From: CAVSWT01 sp963731745
Lineage (GTDB): Bacteria > Bacteroidota > Ignavibacteria > Ignavibacteriales > Ignavibacteriaceae
Length of the DNA stretch: 64,000 nucleotides
Reading direction: 5' to 3'
Assembly (NCBI GenBank): GCA_963731745.1
Contig: CAVSWT010000008.1
Coordinates: forward strand, 186,001 to 250,000
The notes below the pieces were generated by a model. The model did no database searches. It had not been told where the DNA came from and worked only from the letters and a program-made list of their open reading frames with translations. Position 1 is the stretch's first letter. Each line of letters begins with the position of its first letter. Position numbers and translations under genes: made by a program. Below are positions 8,774 through 19,030 of the stretch, one piece after another.

Positions 8774-9520
8774 TTAATTTTTTGGATAAAGGATTACATC
8801 ATTCAATCTATTGCGCGCGATTGAAGCTCTGCGCAGCACATATTTAGAGTTTTTATTAGGCTGATGAATTAATGGAGAAGGAATAACTGCAGCAAGTTTT
8901 GTACATTCTGTGGTAGTAAGTTTATCAGGTTCTTTGTTAAAATAAATTTCAGATGCTCTTTTAATTCCAAAAATTCCATCACCCCACTCTATAGCATTTA
9001 TATAATTTTCTAAAATAGATTTTTTTGAAATTTCCTTTTCCATTCGAAACGCCACTATCATTTCTTTTGCTTTTCTTAAAAAAGATTTTTTGGTGGTAAA
9101 AAAAAGATTTTTGGAAAGCTGCATGGTAATTGTACTCCCGCCTCTCGATATACGTCCTTTCCTTCGATTTAATCTCATAGAATTTTTCAATTCTTTCCAG
9201 TCCACTCCATTGTGTTTAAAAAAGCTGCCGTCCTCTAATCCGATTATCGATTTAAGCAACACTGGATTTATGTCATCTATACTTACCCAACTTTGACGCG
9301 GATAGAATATTAGCTTATGTTCAATAGTACGCTGCTCCATCAATGAAGTAATTCTAAACCCTTTGTATTGGAGCAGTGGAATTTGAAAAGCAGGAATACT
9401 GAAATAGAAAATGAATAAAGTAAAAATCAGCAAACTTTTTATTTTATTTCTTTTAACAAAAGGAATTAATTTTTCTAAATAAAAAGCAAGTTCATTTTGG
9501 GGGAATTGAGTGATATTCAT
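8774..9520 (-). CDS. mtgA: Monofunctional peptidoglycan glycosyltransferase
   Basis: GT51 enzyme of 248 residues that polymerises lipid II into glycan strands at the outer face of the inner membrane. One membrane anchor (about 28-48) is followed by the GT51 motifs: GLEDGSFFKHNGVDW with catalytic Glu96, RGGSTITMQLSKNLF, RKAKEMIVAFRMEKEISK, and EWGDGIFGI. No transpeptidase domain follows, which separates it from class A PBPs. It is the upstream partner of the AlbA_2 gene. Start ATG at 9520. Confidence 0.93.
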   Translation of the reverse strand: MNITQFPQNELAFYLEKLIPFVKRNKIKSLLIFTLFIFYFSIPAFQIPLLQYKGFRITSLMEQRTIEHKLIFYPRQSWVSIDDINPVLLKSIIGLEDGSFFKHNGVDWKELKNSMRLNRRKGRISRGGSTITMQLSKNLFFTTKKSFLRKAKEMIVAFRMEKEISKKSILENYINAIEWGDGIFGIKRASEIYFNKEPDKLTTTECTKLAAVIPSPLIHQPNKNSKYVLRRASIARNRLNDVILYPKN

Positions 9521-9575
9521 TTGAAAGTTCCCTAAAATAAAATTGAATGAATTTAAATAATTTTTAGGAAAATAG

Positions 9576-11852
9576 TTATGGGATTTTTTCTAAGATAGTT
9601 TTGCTGGAATCTTTAATACTTTGGGTTTGCTCATTCAAATTTGAATTTTGTTCGTCAATCTTGTTTTGCTGTAAATTTTCATCTTGAATTCTAACTGAAT
9701 CCGGAGATAATGATTTATTCCCACTGCCTGTACTGTCAGAATTCAAATCTTCATTTAAATTTTGCTGAGCATTAATATTTGTGTTAAGCGAATCATTAGT
9801 TATTGTATTTTGATTGCTATTTATTGACTGCTGATTATTTTCCGTTGAGTCCACTTTATTTCCACTATTCAAAGCTTTTATTGAATCATCAATTGCTTTC
9901 TGAATTCTAACTTTTTCTGATTTATAAAAATTTAGCTTTGGTAGTATTTTAGAAGCATAAACAGTTTTAGGGTAATTTACAGCGATACTATCATACATAA
10001 CTGCCGCAGAATCATTCTTCTCTAATTTATTTTCCAATATCCAGCCGCTGGCATATAATGCTTTTGGGGCATATTCTGACGAATGGTAAGTTTTAAATAT
10101 TTTATAGAAATTATTAACCGAGGCTTTATAATCATCATTCATCATTTGCTTTTCAGCTTCAGCATACAAATCTTCAGCCGGATCATAATTTAAATTAATT
10201 AAAGGTTTCTTAAGTTTATCTGCTGCAGCGTTTACTATACTTTCGTTTTGATAATTATTGTAAATGAGATTATAAATGCTGTCGGCTTTCTCAATATTTC
10301 CCTTTGATTCAAAATAACTGCCGATGCCAAAAAGTGTTTTTGCAATGTAAGGGGAATTTGGATAATCCGTTAATATATGCTGATAATGATAATATGCGGA
10401 ATCCAGCAAGTTGAATTCAGTAAAAAATAAATTTGCGATTTCAAATTCTGACTTTGCTATTCTATTCATAAGTGAATCAGCAGACAGTGCAGGTTTTACA
10501 GGCGGCTTTTTTTCAATGATTTTCTGAGTATTGGTTTTTGATTTATTGACATTAAAATCCCTGGTGTTTCTCCTTCCACGATCCAGCAAATTATCTTGAT
10601 TTCCTGCAACATCAGGGTTTTGCGAATCATCTTCTTGAATTTTTAAGGAATCAAAATAAGCAGTGGAATCTTTTACATATTGTTCTGGATTAAGAACATA
10701 AATTAATGATTGCCTGTCTTCGTTAATAGATTTATTCAGCGCGTTATATTTTTTAAATTTTTGATTTTGATCCGAAGCTTCCTGCAAGATTTCAGGAGGT
10801 GCTTGGGACGTTGAGGCTTTTTGATAATAAACAGTAGCACTATCAAAGTTTTGATAATCTAATTCAAATATCTGGGCCAATTCATACCTAGCATATCCAG
10901 CATTTTTTGAATTTGGATATGATGTATCAACATCAGCAAGGATATTTTTTGCTTCATCGATATTTTTCATATCAATTAGTGTAATGCCGGTCTGAAGATC
11001 AATTTCATCATAATTATCTATGTACTTGTCTTCTTCCCTCATGTTTGCAAAAAGATTATACGCATCTTCAGCACGTCCTTTTTTTCGTAACGCTTTGCCA
11101 AGTTCTATATTCGCTTCATATTGAATATCGTACGTGGGAGAGTAATCAAAAACTTTATTGAAAGCAATTATTGCATTGTCTATGTCATCAACATCATTAT
11201 ATAGCTTACCAAGTTCAAATTCTATTTCAGCATTAACTTCATCATCATCCGAAAGACTTATAAATTCATTAGAAAGGCTTATTGCTCCCTGGTAATCCTC
11301 TATTATAATTTTATGAACAATTTCTTCAACATACGCATCTTTTATAAAATCATCTTCACCTTCATCTGTAGATTCTTTAATAACATCTGTAAGTGTTGCA
11401 AGCCCTTCGTCATAGTCTTTTAATCTCATCTGCGTTTTACCAATCCAAAGTTTTGTTTCCAAAGCGAGATCACTTTCTTGCTGGGTTGCAAGTAATTCTT
11501 GAAATTTTCTTAATGCTTTTTGATAATTCTTTTGATAGTAAAATGATTTGCCCAGCATCAGTAATGCATCATCTACATATCCTGACTCTGAATGAAATTG
11601 CAGAATTTTTGAAGCTTTCTCTATAACTTTATTGAGTGACTGTGTTACAGAACTAGGAATTATTAATTCTTCAGTAGAAAATAAATCTCTTTTTTGTTCA
11701 AAGATTGATTCCTCAGCTTGATCGAATTGGTCTGAAGTGTTGTAATACAAATTAAAGTATGTTGTAAAATTACCCCATACACCGCAGCCGGAAAAGACGA
11801 CAGCAGAGAAGAGAACAGCTAATAAAATTTTAAATTGATTTTTAAAAATCAT
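9576..11852 (-). CDS. Large TPR lipoprotein, SprE/PorW-like
   Basis: About 758 residues from ATG 11852; the longer frame uses TTG at 11876. A lipoprotein signal ends in VVFSGC. Then come a TTYFNLYYN segment, a long series of TPR repeats (about 70-640), and a low-complexity tail rich in Asn, Gln, Ser and Asp. The N-terminal 'YFN.YYN' block and overall plan resemble SprE/PorW, a TPR lipoprotein needed for type IX secretion in Bacteroidota. That fits the T9SS cargo protein at 15685-17358. General TPR assembly proteins such as BamD-like ones are an alternative; only the TPR and lipoprotein nature is certain. Confidence 0.7.
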   Translation of the reverse strand: MIFKNQFKILLAVLFSAVVFSGCGVWGNFTTYFNLYYNTSDQFDQAEESIFEQKRDLFSTEELIIPSSVTQSLNKVIEKASKILQFHSESGYVDDALLMLGKSFYYQKNYQKALRKFQELLATQQESDLALETKLWIGKTQMRLKDYDEGLATLTDVIKESTDEGEDDFIKDAYVEEIVHKIIIEDYQGAISLSNEFISLSDDDEVNAEIEFELGKLYNDVDDIDNAIIAFNKVFDYSPTYDIQYEANIELGKALRKKGRAEDAYNLFANMREEDKYIDNYDEIDLQTGITLIDMKNIDEAKNILADVDTSYPNSKNAGYARYELAQIFELDYQNFDSATVYYQKASTSQAPPEILQEASDQNQKFKKYNALNKSINEDRQSLIYVLNPEQYVKDSTAYFDSLKIQEDDSQNPDVAGNQDNLLDRGRRNTRDFNVNKSKTNTQKIIEKKPPVKPALSADSLMNRIAKSEFEIANLFFTEFNLLDSAYYHYQHILTDYPNSPYIAKTLFGIGSYFESKGNIEKADSIYNLIYNNYQNESIVNAAADKLKKPLINLNYDPAEDLYAEAEKQMMNDDYKASVNNFYKIFKTYHSSEYAPKALYASGWILENKLEKNDSAAVMYDSIAVNYPKTVYASKILPKLNFYKSEKVRIQKAIDDSIKALNSGNKVDSTENNQQSINSNQNTITNDSLNTNINAQQNLNEDLNSDSTGSGNKSLSPDSVRIQDENLQQNKIDEQNSNLNEQTQSIKDSSKTILEKIP

Positions 11853-11917
11853 GAAGAAAACTATTAAAGATTGCAAATAATGAAAAGGTAAAATATCCTG
11901 CCTGCCGGCACATTGTT

Positions 11918-12256
11918 TTACAATGCCTGGTTTCCAGCTTCTTCAGTACGGATTCTTATGGCATCTTTCACATCAATTATAAATATTTTGCCATCCCCGA
12001 CTTGCCCCGTTTTAGCAGTTCGCAAAATTGCGTCAATAACTTTATCAGCAATACTATCATCCACTACAACTTCAATTTTAATTTTTGGTACAAATTCTAT
12101 TCTATATTCGCTGCCGCGGTAAGTTTCAGTATGGCCTTTTTGACGCCCATACCCCCGAACTTCTGAAATAGTCAGGCCTCTGATTCCTTCTTCCACTAAA
12201 GCTTCTTTAACATCATCTAATTTGAATGGCCGGATGATAGCTTCAATTTTTTTCAT
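11918..12256 (-). CDS. glnB: PII nitrogen-regulatory signal protein
   Basis: 112 residues, the standard PII length. The T-loop has Tyr51 within YRGSEYRIEF, the usual uridylylation site, and KTGQVGDGKIFIIDV is the C-terminal signature. PII trimers bind ATP/ADP and 2-oxoglutarate and control ammonium transport and glutamine synthetase. Neither amtB nor glnA is adjacent, so GlnB versus GlnK cannot be decided. It stands between secA (upstream on this strand) and the TPR lipoprotein. Confidence 0.94.
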   Translation of the reverse strand: MKKIEAIIRPFKLDDVKEALVEEGIRGLTISEVRGYGRQKGHTETYRGSEYRIEFVPKIKIEVVVDDSIADKVIDAILRTAKTGQVGDGKIFIIDVKDAIRIRTEEAGNQAL

Positions 12257-12358
12257 TAATTTTACTTTCTGATTTTTTCGAAGTTAAATAAAGGTTTTTA
12301 GAAGTATCCTATTTAGTTAATTGCTGCCGAAAATTTTATTTAAATTAAAATTAGTTTA

Positions 12359-15300
12359 TTACTTGCCGTGACAATTTTTATATTTTTTGCCGCTGCCGCA
12401 TGGACATGGGTCATTTCTTCCAACTTTTGCCTCTACATGAACAGGCTGCGGTTTTCCAGCCTTTTGTTCCTCTCCATTCCCTCTGTTTGTAGAAAGCCCG
12501 ATATTTTGGGTACTTTGTTTTGATTCGGTTATTCTTCCCATTGCAGGCTGCCTTCTTCTTTGAACCTCTTCGGGAGCCTGAGGCCAGAACTTGAATACGA
12601 ACGCAACAACTTCATTTTTTATTTGTTCTAGAAGAGAAACAAATATTTGGTACGCTTCAACTTTATATTCAACAAGCGGATCTTTTTGGCCGTATGCACG
12701 CAAACCTATTCCCTCTTTAAGTTCATCCATTTCTCTGAGATGCTCTTTCCATTTATGATCAATTACACTAAGCATCGCATATCTTTCAAGCCTTGCCATC
12801 AATTCAGGGCCCAACATCTCCTCTTTCTTTTTATAAAAATCTTTGGCCGCATCTAATATTTTACTTTTTAAACCTTCTGAGCCAAGGGACTCAAACTCGG
12901 TAGCTTCAATTTGAATATCAAGCAGAAGGTTATGCCTTAAATCTTCTTTAATATTTTCTACCAAAACATCATCAAAGCTTCGATCAACAATTTCACCAAT
13001 AAATTCTTCTAACAATTCAAAGATATCACTTTTTAATCTATCGCCTTGAAGTGCACGGTTTCTCCTTGTATAAATGACTTCGCGTTGTGAATTCATTGTA
13101 TCGTCATATTCCAGTAATCTTTTACGTATTGCAAAGTTATTCTCTTCAACTTTCTTTTGGGCTCTTTCAACTGATTTTGTAATCATTGGATGTTGTATTA
13201 CTTCACCGTCTTTAATGCCTATTCTTTCCATAATTGAAGTAACTCTATCGCTCATAAACAAACGCATTAAATCGTCTTCAAGTGAAATATAAAATTTTGA
13301 GGTACCGGGATCACCCTGCCTTCCAGAACGGCCTCTTAGCTGTCTGTCAATTCTTCTTGATTCATGTCGCTCAGTACCTAAAATGAATAAGCCGCCTTTT
13401 TCTATTACACCATTGCCTAACTTAATATCTGTACCACGGCCAGCCATATTTGTTGCGATTGTAACGGCGCCAATTTCACCGGCATGCTCTACAATTTCCG
13501 CTTCCCGCTGATGTTGTTTTGCATTTAATACGTTATGAGCCGTTCCGCGTCTTTTTAACATACGACTTAAAGTTTCGGAAACTTCAACTGAAGTTGTACC
13601 GACAAGTACAGGCCTACCTTCTTTTTTAAGCTCTTCAATATGTTCAATTATGGCGTTATATTTTTCCCTTTTAGTCTTAAATACAGCATCGTCCTGATCA
13701 TCTCTTATAACTGGTTTATTGGTGGGAGCAACCACAACTTCCAATTTGTAAATTTCATAAAATTCGCCTTCTTCAGTTTCGGCCGTACCTGTCATTCCTG
13801 CAAGCTTATTGTACATTCTGAAATAATTTTGAAGGGTAATAGTAGCAAGTGTTTGAGTATCTCTTTCAACTTTAACATTTTCTTTAGCTTCAATAGCTTG
13901 ATGAAGTCCATCAGAATAACGCCTGCCGGGTAAAACACGGCCTGTGAATTCATCTACAATTGCTATTTTACCATCTTCTGTTATTACATATTCATCATCT
14001 TTTTCAAAAAGAGTGTAGGCTTTTAAAAGCTGATGTATAGTATGAATTCGATCGCTTGCCTCAGAATATTTTTTATAGAGCAAATCTTTTTTCTTAACTT
14101 TTTCTTCTTCACTTAAAGTTTCATCATTTTCAAATTTACTTACTTCCGTTCCAAGATCAGGAAGAATAAAATATTCTGCCTCAATACCGCTGCCTTTTGC
14201 AAGCTCTTCTCTTCCCTTATCGGTGAGATCAATGGTATTGTTTTTCTCGTCAATTGCAAAATATAATTCATCATCAATGATGTGCATATGTTTTGCTTGT
14301 TCTCTCAAGTAATCTAGTTCAGTAGTCTGCAGTAATTTTTTATTTGAAGGTTCGCTTAAAACTTTAGTAAGCTTATTACTTTTAGGAAGTCCGCGATATG
14401 CACGAAGCAAGAGAACGCCAGCTTCAGTTACACTTCCTTTTTCACCATTGCTGAGCATTTCTTCAGCATCTTGAACGAGCTTTGCAACTAGATTAGATTG
14501 AATTCTATAAAGACGTTCAATCTTGGGCTTCATTTCATTAAACTGATGATCATCAACTTCAACCGGGCCGGAAATGATTAAAGGAGTTCGGGCTTCATCA
14601 ATTAATACAGAGTCAACTTCATCAACAATGGCATAATTATGTCCCCGTTGAACCTGGTTTTCTTTGTCGGAAGCCATGTTATCCCGAAGATAATCAAACC
14701 CAAATTCATTATTAGTACCGTAAGTAATATCGCAGGTATATTCCTGTGTTCTTTTTTGCGGATCCATCGTGTTGAGAATTACACCTACCGTTAAGCCGTG
14801 GAACTTATAAATTTCTCCCATCCATTCACTATCACGTAAAGCCAAATAATCGTTTACGGTAACAAGATGAACACCTCTGCCGGTTAATGCATTGAGATAA
14901 ATAGGAAGCGCAGCTACTAAAGTTTTTCCTTCGCCAGTCGCCATTTCTGCAATTTTGCCTTGATGGAGTATTACTCCGCCCATTAGCTGAACATCATAAG
15001 GAACCATGTTCCAGGTGATTTTATTCCCGGCAACATTCCAACTTTTACCAACTAATTTTTCGCAAGTTAATTTTACAACCGCGAATGCCTGAGGCAGAAG
15101 TTGATCCAATATATCTTCATACTTTTCATTTAGATCTTCTTCTAATTTATCAAGTTCATCATAAGCAGCATGTCTATCAAAATCTTCATCAGATTGAAGT
15201 TTTAATTTCAACTCATCAATTTGAGCCTGGATTTCAGCAGTATAATCTTTAATAGTTTGTTTAAATTCAGGTGTTTTTGCTTTTAATTCATCTTCCGTAA

Positions 15301-15412
15301 AATTTTTAATTTTCTCATATTCTTCATTAATTTCTTTAACTATCGGCCAAAGCAACTTATGATCTTTTGCATGCTTATCGCCAAATAGCTTCTTAACAAT
15401 ATTATTTAACAT
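12359..15412 (-). CDS. secA: Preprotein translocase ATPase SecA
   Basis: 1017 residues. Motor ATPase that drives export through SecYEG. Walker A is MATGEGKT (about 158-165) and Walker B includes IVDEVDSVL; helicase motifs DRQLRGRSGRQGD and TNMAGRGTDI are present. The C-terminus has the zinc/SecB-binding motif CPCGSGKKYKNCH. A coiled, acidic insert after residue 60 and the overall length fit Bacteroidota-type SecA, which is longer than the E. coli protein. Monocistronic by spacing. Confidence 0.97.
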   Translation of the reverse strand: MLNNIVKKLFGDKHAKDHKLLWPIVKEINEEYEKIKNFTEDELKAKTPEFKQTIKDYTAEIQAQIDELKLKLQSDEDFDRHAAYDELDKLEEDLNEKYEDILDQLLPQAFAVVKLTCEKLVGKSWNVAGNKITWNMVPYDVQLMGGVILHQGKIAEMATGEGKTLVAALPIYLNALTGRGVHLVTVNDYLALRDSEWMGEIYKFHGLTVGVILNTMDPQKRTQEYTCDITYGTNNEFGFDYLRDNMASDKENQVQRGHNYAIVDEVDSVLIDEARTPLIISGPVEVDDHQFNEMKPKIERLYRIQSNLVAKLVQDAEEMLSNGEKGSVTEAGVLLLRAYRGLPKSNKLTKVLSEPSNKKLLQTTELDYLREQAKHMHIIDDELYFAIDEKNNTIDLTDKGREELAKGSGIEAEYFILPDLGTEVSKFENDETLSEEEKVKKKDLLYKKYSEASDRIHTIHQLLKAYTLFEKDDEYVITEDGKIAIVDEFTGRVLPGRRYSDGLHQAIEAKENVKVERDTQTLATITLQNYFRMYNKLAGMTGTAETEEGEFYEIYKLEVVVAPTNKPVIRDDQDDAVFKTKREKYNAIIEHIEELKKEGRPVLVGTTSVEVSETLSRMLKRRGTAHNVLNAKQHQREAEIVEHAGEIGAVTIATNMAGRGTDIKLGNGVIEKGGLFILGTERHESRRIDRQLRGRSGRQGDPGTSKFYISLEDDLMRLFMSDRVTSIMERIGIKDGEVIQHPMITKSVERAQKKVEENNFAIRKRLLEYDDTMNSQREVIYTRRNRALQGDRLKSDIFELLEEFIGEIVDRSFDDVLVENIKEDLRHNLLLDIQIEATEFESLGSEGLKSKILDAAKDFYKKKEEMLGPELMARLERYAMLSVIDHKWKEHLREMDELKEGIGLRAYGQKDPLVEYKVEAYQIFVSLLEQIKNEVVAFVFKFWPQAPEEVQRRRQPAMGRITESKQSTQNIGLSTNRGNGEEQKAGKPQPVHVEAKVGRNDPCPCGSGKKYKNCHGK

Positions 15413-15684
15413 TAAACTAAACTCCGTCGGTTAAATGAATACTAAAATTAAATATAGCACTTAAGAAATGCAATTTATAAGTAGAGGTACATTCCGGCTG
15501 TTAATTTATATTTTCAAAATATCAGCTTAACTTAAAAGTGCTTCATTTTAATGATACAAATTTACGAACTTTTTAGAGTAAAAATAGTGATAGCTTTTTG
15601 GTATGGGTAATTGATATTTTGAGTCTTTTCTAGCTTATTTGATTTTGTGATGAATCAATAATAATCAGTTCAAACAGAAACAAA

Positions 15685-17358
15685 TTACTTTGCCAAAATC
15701 ATTTTTTTTGTTTGAGTGTATTCGGGAGTGGAAACTTTGTAAAGATAAACCCCTGATGGAAGTTCACTTCCGTCAAACGAGAAAGTATGCTTACCTTTTG
15801 ACAAAAAGCTTTTGGCAATTTTTTGAATTTCTTTTCCTTCAAGATTATAAACGGTTACTTCCACCTCAGCATCTTCAAGAAGATCAATAGTTATACTCGT
15901 TTTGGGATTAAAAGGATTTGGGAAATTTTGATCAACTATAAAAGGCTCCATCGTTCCCTGTCCCACTTTTACCTGCGACGAGTAAACTGATGTACCATCG
16001 GTATTTATTTGTTTAACTCTGTAATAGACGATATCAGAATTTTCATCAACTTTATCTATATAAGAATAAACCTTATCAGAATTTTTGTATGACTGAAAAG
16101 TGAACACCGGAAAATATTTAGAACCTTCTACTGATTTTTCAAGAACATACGTCTCGGCTTGATTATAATCTCCACCGCTCCATTCCAATTCATAAACGCT
16201 ATTTAAAATAGTAATATTCAGTTCAGGTGCACGTGCAAAAATAGGAGCGTTTGACCGAGTTGTCTGAATTCCATTAGAATTAATTTCAATTTTTCCTTTG
16301 GCAAGTGAAAGATTATCTTCATCAAATGAATAGCCCGCAATTACAGATGAACTGTCTGAATTAAAATCAAGATAGTTGGAGTTTTGAATTGAGGTTTCTA
16401 TTGTATTGCCAAAATCAATAAAGCGAAGCAAATCCAGCTGAAAAGATTTGTTTTGCTTATCGCTGCCTAAATTAATATTAAAATTAGAAGAATTTAAAAT
16501 TCCATTTACAATATTTTTTGATATCAAAATTCCATTACAATAAAATTTTACTGTATTTTCTTTTTTAGAAATCTCAATTGCGAAATGATACCAGCAATCT
16601 TTACTTATGAAAAAAGGATTTATATAAAGCTGATCATTTTCAAACCCAATTACATTCAACATCTGAAAAGCATTTATGGAAAGTTTAAATTCACCTTTTT
16701 GAGTTTCATCATTTAAAATATTCAGAAAATCAAAATTGGAATTTGATGTTTTAAACCAGAATTCAAAAAGAAGATTATCGTTCTTAAAATCCGGAAGTGT
16801 AAAGTTTAAATTAGAATTACCATCAACCCTTAAGCATTTTCCAGCAGACTTTTGCGGTTTATAAAAATTTAAATTGACCGGAATGAACTTTATCTCGTCT
16901 GTTGAAATAGTTTCATTATTTTTTTTCAAAAACCCCAGTATTTTTTCTTTATTTTTGAAAACTCCATAAAATTTAACCGATGCATTGCTGTAACTGTTGG
17001 TATAAAAACTAGATACAATCTGGAAAAAAGATTCCGTGGTTAGTTGAGTTAAATCAACTTCAGATTTATACACATTTCCGGTATAACCTTTAAGTGTAGA
17101 AGAATAAAATGTTAGATCGAAATTGTTATCATATGATCGAAGCCGAAGCGAATTTAATTCCAATTTATCATCGGGTATAATGTAAAAATCAAATTCAGTG
17201 GCTTCCGGGAAAGAGTTTTTTGTAATTATAGATAAGTCAAACGAAGAATTAGAATAAATATACTTGGGGGAAAAAATCCTATAGTTTTCTTCTGTGTTTC
17301 TGGCAAAATTAGAAACAGAAAAACATAGCACAAGTGTTATGTACAGAAATTTTTGCAT
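15685..17358 (-). CDS. Secreted protein with LamG-like domain and T9SS sorting signal
   Basis: 557 residues. Signal peptide (1-18); a region with a LamG/concanavalin-like beta sandwich (about 180-330: LLFEFWFKTS, WYHFAIEISK); an Fn3-like part (about 380-460); and a type A C-terminal sorting domain (about 480-557) with NFPNPFNPKTSI, a central VYNLEGKEI, and SGVYLYKV. The sorting domain marks it as a cargo of the type IX secretion system, exported to the surface or medium. Ligand unknown. It follows nuoI after 34 bases but has no obvious link to complex I. Confidence 0.82.
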   Translation of the reverse strand: MQKFLYITLVLCFSVSNFARNTEENYRIFSPKYIYSNSSFDLSIITKNSFPEATEFDFYIIPDDKLELNSLRLRSYDNNFDLTFYSSTLKGYTGNVYKSEVDLTQLTTESFFQIVSSFYTNSYSNASVKFYGVFKNKEKILGFLKKNNETISTDEIKFIPVNLNFYKPQKSAGKCLRVDGNSNLNFTLPDFKNDNLLFEFWFKTSNSNFDFLNILNDETQKGEFKLSINAFQMLNVIGFENDQLYINPFFISKDCWYHFAIEISKKENTVKFYCNGILISKNIVNGILNSSNFNINLGSDKQNKSFQLDLLRFIDFGNTIETSIQNSNYLDFNSDSSSVIAGYSFDEDNLSLAKGKIEINSNGIQTTRSNAPIFARAPELNITILNSVYELEWSGGDYNQAETYVLEKSVEGSKYFPVFTFQSYKNSDKVYSYIDKVDENSDIVYYRVKQINTDGTSVYSSQVKVGQGTMEPFIVDQNFPNPFNPKTSITIDLLEDAEVEVTVYNLEGKEIQKIAKSFLSKGKHTFSFDGSELPSGVYLYKVSTPEYTQTKKMILAK

Positions 17359-17392
17359 AGCGGTAAATAGAGGAGCAAGAGTAAAAAATCTT

Positions 17393-17893
17393 CTATTTAT
17401 AATTCCTTAAAAAATTGATTCGGTCTTGAACTTGAGTAACAGGAACTAATAGTTTCTCTTTGCCGTAAATTGCATCGTCTCTATTTGAAAAAGCAAACTC
17501 GTAATCTTTGCTCATAATTATAGCTTCTTCAGGGCAAACCTCTTCACAAAATCCGCAGAAGATACACCTAATCATATTTATCTCAAATTTTTCGGGATAT
17601 CTTTCTTTTTCATTTTGTGTCTCCCCGGCTTGAACTTCTATCGCTAATGCAGGACAAACGCGCGAACAAAGCCCGCATGCCACACATCTTTCAATTCCAT
17701 TTTCTTCCTGAACCAAAACCGGACGTCCTCTGTAAGATGCCGGCGGGATAAATTTTTCCTCGGGATATTTCAACGTATACTTCGGCTTAAACATACTTTT
17801 CAATGTTAAGGATAAGCCTTTTACTATTTCAGGAATATATATTTTTTCTAAAAATGTAAAATCTTTTAATCTTCTTTTAGTACTATCGGGCAT
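17393..17893 (-). CDS. nuoI: NADH-quinone oxidoreductase subunit I
   Basis: Peripheral complex I subunit carrying clusters N6a and N6b. Two 4Fe-4S motifs are visible: CVACGLCSRVCP and CIFCGFCEEVCP. About 166 residues from ATG 17893, with a GGAG site a few bases upstream; a TTG one codon earlier is less likely. It follows nuoH and nuoG on the same strand. No nuoJ-N genes follow, so the complex I genes are split in this genome. Confidence 0.93.
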   Translation of the reverse strand: MPDSTKRRLKDFTFLEKIYIPEIVKGLSLTLKSMFKPKYTLKYPEEKFIPPASYRGRPVLVQEENGIERCVACGLCSRVCPALAIEVQAGETQNEKERYPEKFEINMIRCIFCGFCEEVCPEEAIIMSKDYEFAFSNRDDAIYGKEKLLVPVTQVQDRINFLRNYK

Positions 17894-17965
17894 CAAATCT
17901 CCGTGTTATATATCTAATGTAACAATAAAATTTATAACAAACATATTAAATTTTTCAACTAAAAA

Positions 17966-19003
17966 TTAAAGTCCAAAAATCATGATTAATCCGGCAACCC
18001 AAAGAATATTTAGTAACGATAACGGAAACATGACTTTCCAGCCCAAATTCATAAGCTGATCATACCTGAAGCGGGGAATGCTCCATCTAACCCAGATGAA
18101 GAAAAACAGCAATAATGCCATTTTAAGCAAAAATGAGCCAATTTGAATCATTACAACTAAAGCGGTTGGCAATCCCCATGCGTCAATATTGACGAATGGA
18201 AGATGGTATCCGCCAAGATAAAGTGTAATTATCATAGCGCTGGCAACAATCATATTGGCATATTCAGCCAGGAAAAAGCCAGCAAATTTCATACTGCTGT
18301 ATTCAGTGTGAAAACCGCCCACCAGCTCGGGTTCTGCTTCCGGTAAATCGAAAGGTAAGCGATTAGTTTCGGCAAAAGCTGAAACTACAAAAGTTATAAA
18401 TCCAATCGGCTGAATCCAGGCATTCCACATTAAATGGCCCTGCGAGTTTACTATATCCAACGGCCTTAAAGACTCAGCTAATAATAAAACTCCGCCGACA
18501 GAAAATCCCATAGAAATTTCATAAGAAATCATTTGTGCCGCAGACCGAATTCCGCCAAGCAGAGAATATTTACTTCCGGATGACCAGCCGGCAAAAGTAA
18601 TAGCATAAACTCCAAGTGACGTTAAAGCGAGTACATATAAAATTCCCATATTAACATCAGCAACAACTAGCGGAACACTATATCCCAAAATATCTAATGT
18701 AGGCCCGAAAGGAATTACGGCATAAGTTGTAAACGCAACAAACAAAGCCAAAATAGGGGCAAGAGTATGAAGAGGTTTATTGGCATTTGTAGGCACAATA
18801 TCTTCTTTTAATAACAGTTTCAAAACGTCAGCAAAAGGTTGAAGAACACCTTCCCAGCCGACTCTATTTGGCCCTAATCTATTTTGTGCCCAGGCACTTA
18901 TTCTTCTTTCAAAATAGACTAGATAAGAAACCGTAAGCAGCATTACTGTTACGATTAGTAAAATTTTAACAATACCAAAAGCCAGAATTTCCCAGATTGT
19001 CAT
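17966..19003 (-). CDS. nuoH: NADH-quinone oxidoreductase subunit H
   Basis: 345 residues, about eight to nine membrane segments. Family signatures are clear: AQNRLGPNRVGWEGVLQPF, the YSLLGGIRSAAQMISYE loop, and ETNRLPFDLPEAEPELVGG near the quinone site. It links the peripheral arm of complex I to the membrane arm and forms part of the quinone tunnel. Between nuoG (27 bases upstream) and nuoI, consistent with one operon. Confidence 0.96.
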   Translation of the reverse strand: MTIWEILAFGIVKILLIVTVMLLTVSYLVYFERRISAWAQNRLGPNRVGWEGVLQPFADVLKLLLKEDIVPTNANKPLHTLAPILALFVAFTTYAVIPFGPTLDILGYSVPLVVADVNMGILYVLALTSLGVYAITFAGWSSGSKYSLLGGIRSAAQMISYEISMGFSVGGVLLLAESLRPLDIVNSQGHLMWNAWIQPIGFITFVVSAFAETNRLPFDLPEAEPELVGGFHTEYSSMKFAGFFLAEYANMIVASAMIITLYLGGYHLPFVNIDAWGLPTALVVMIQIGSFLLKMALLLFFFIWVRWSIPRFRYDQLMNLGWKVMFPLSLLNILWVAGLIMIFGL

Positions 19004-19030
19004 TATTTAATTAAGCTCCAAATTATATAA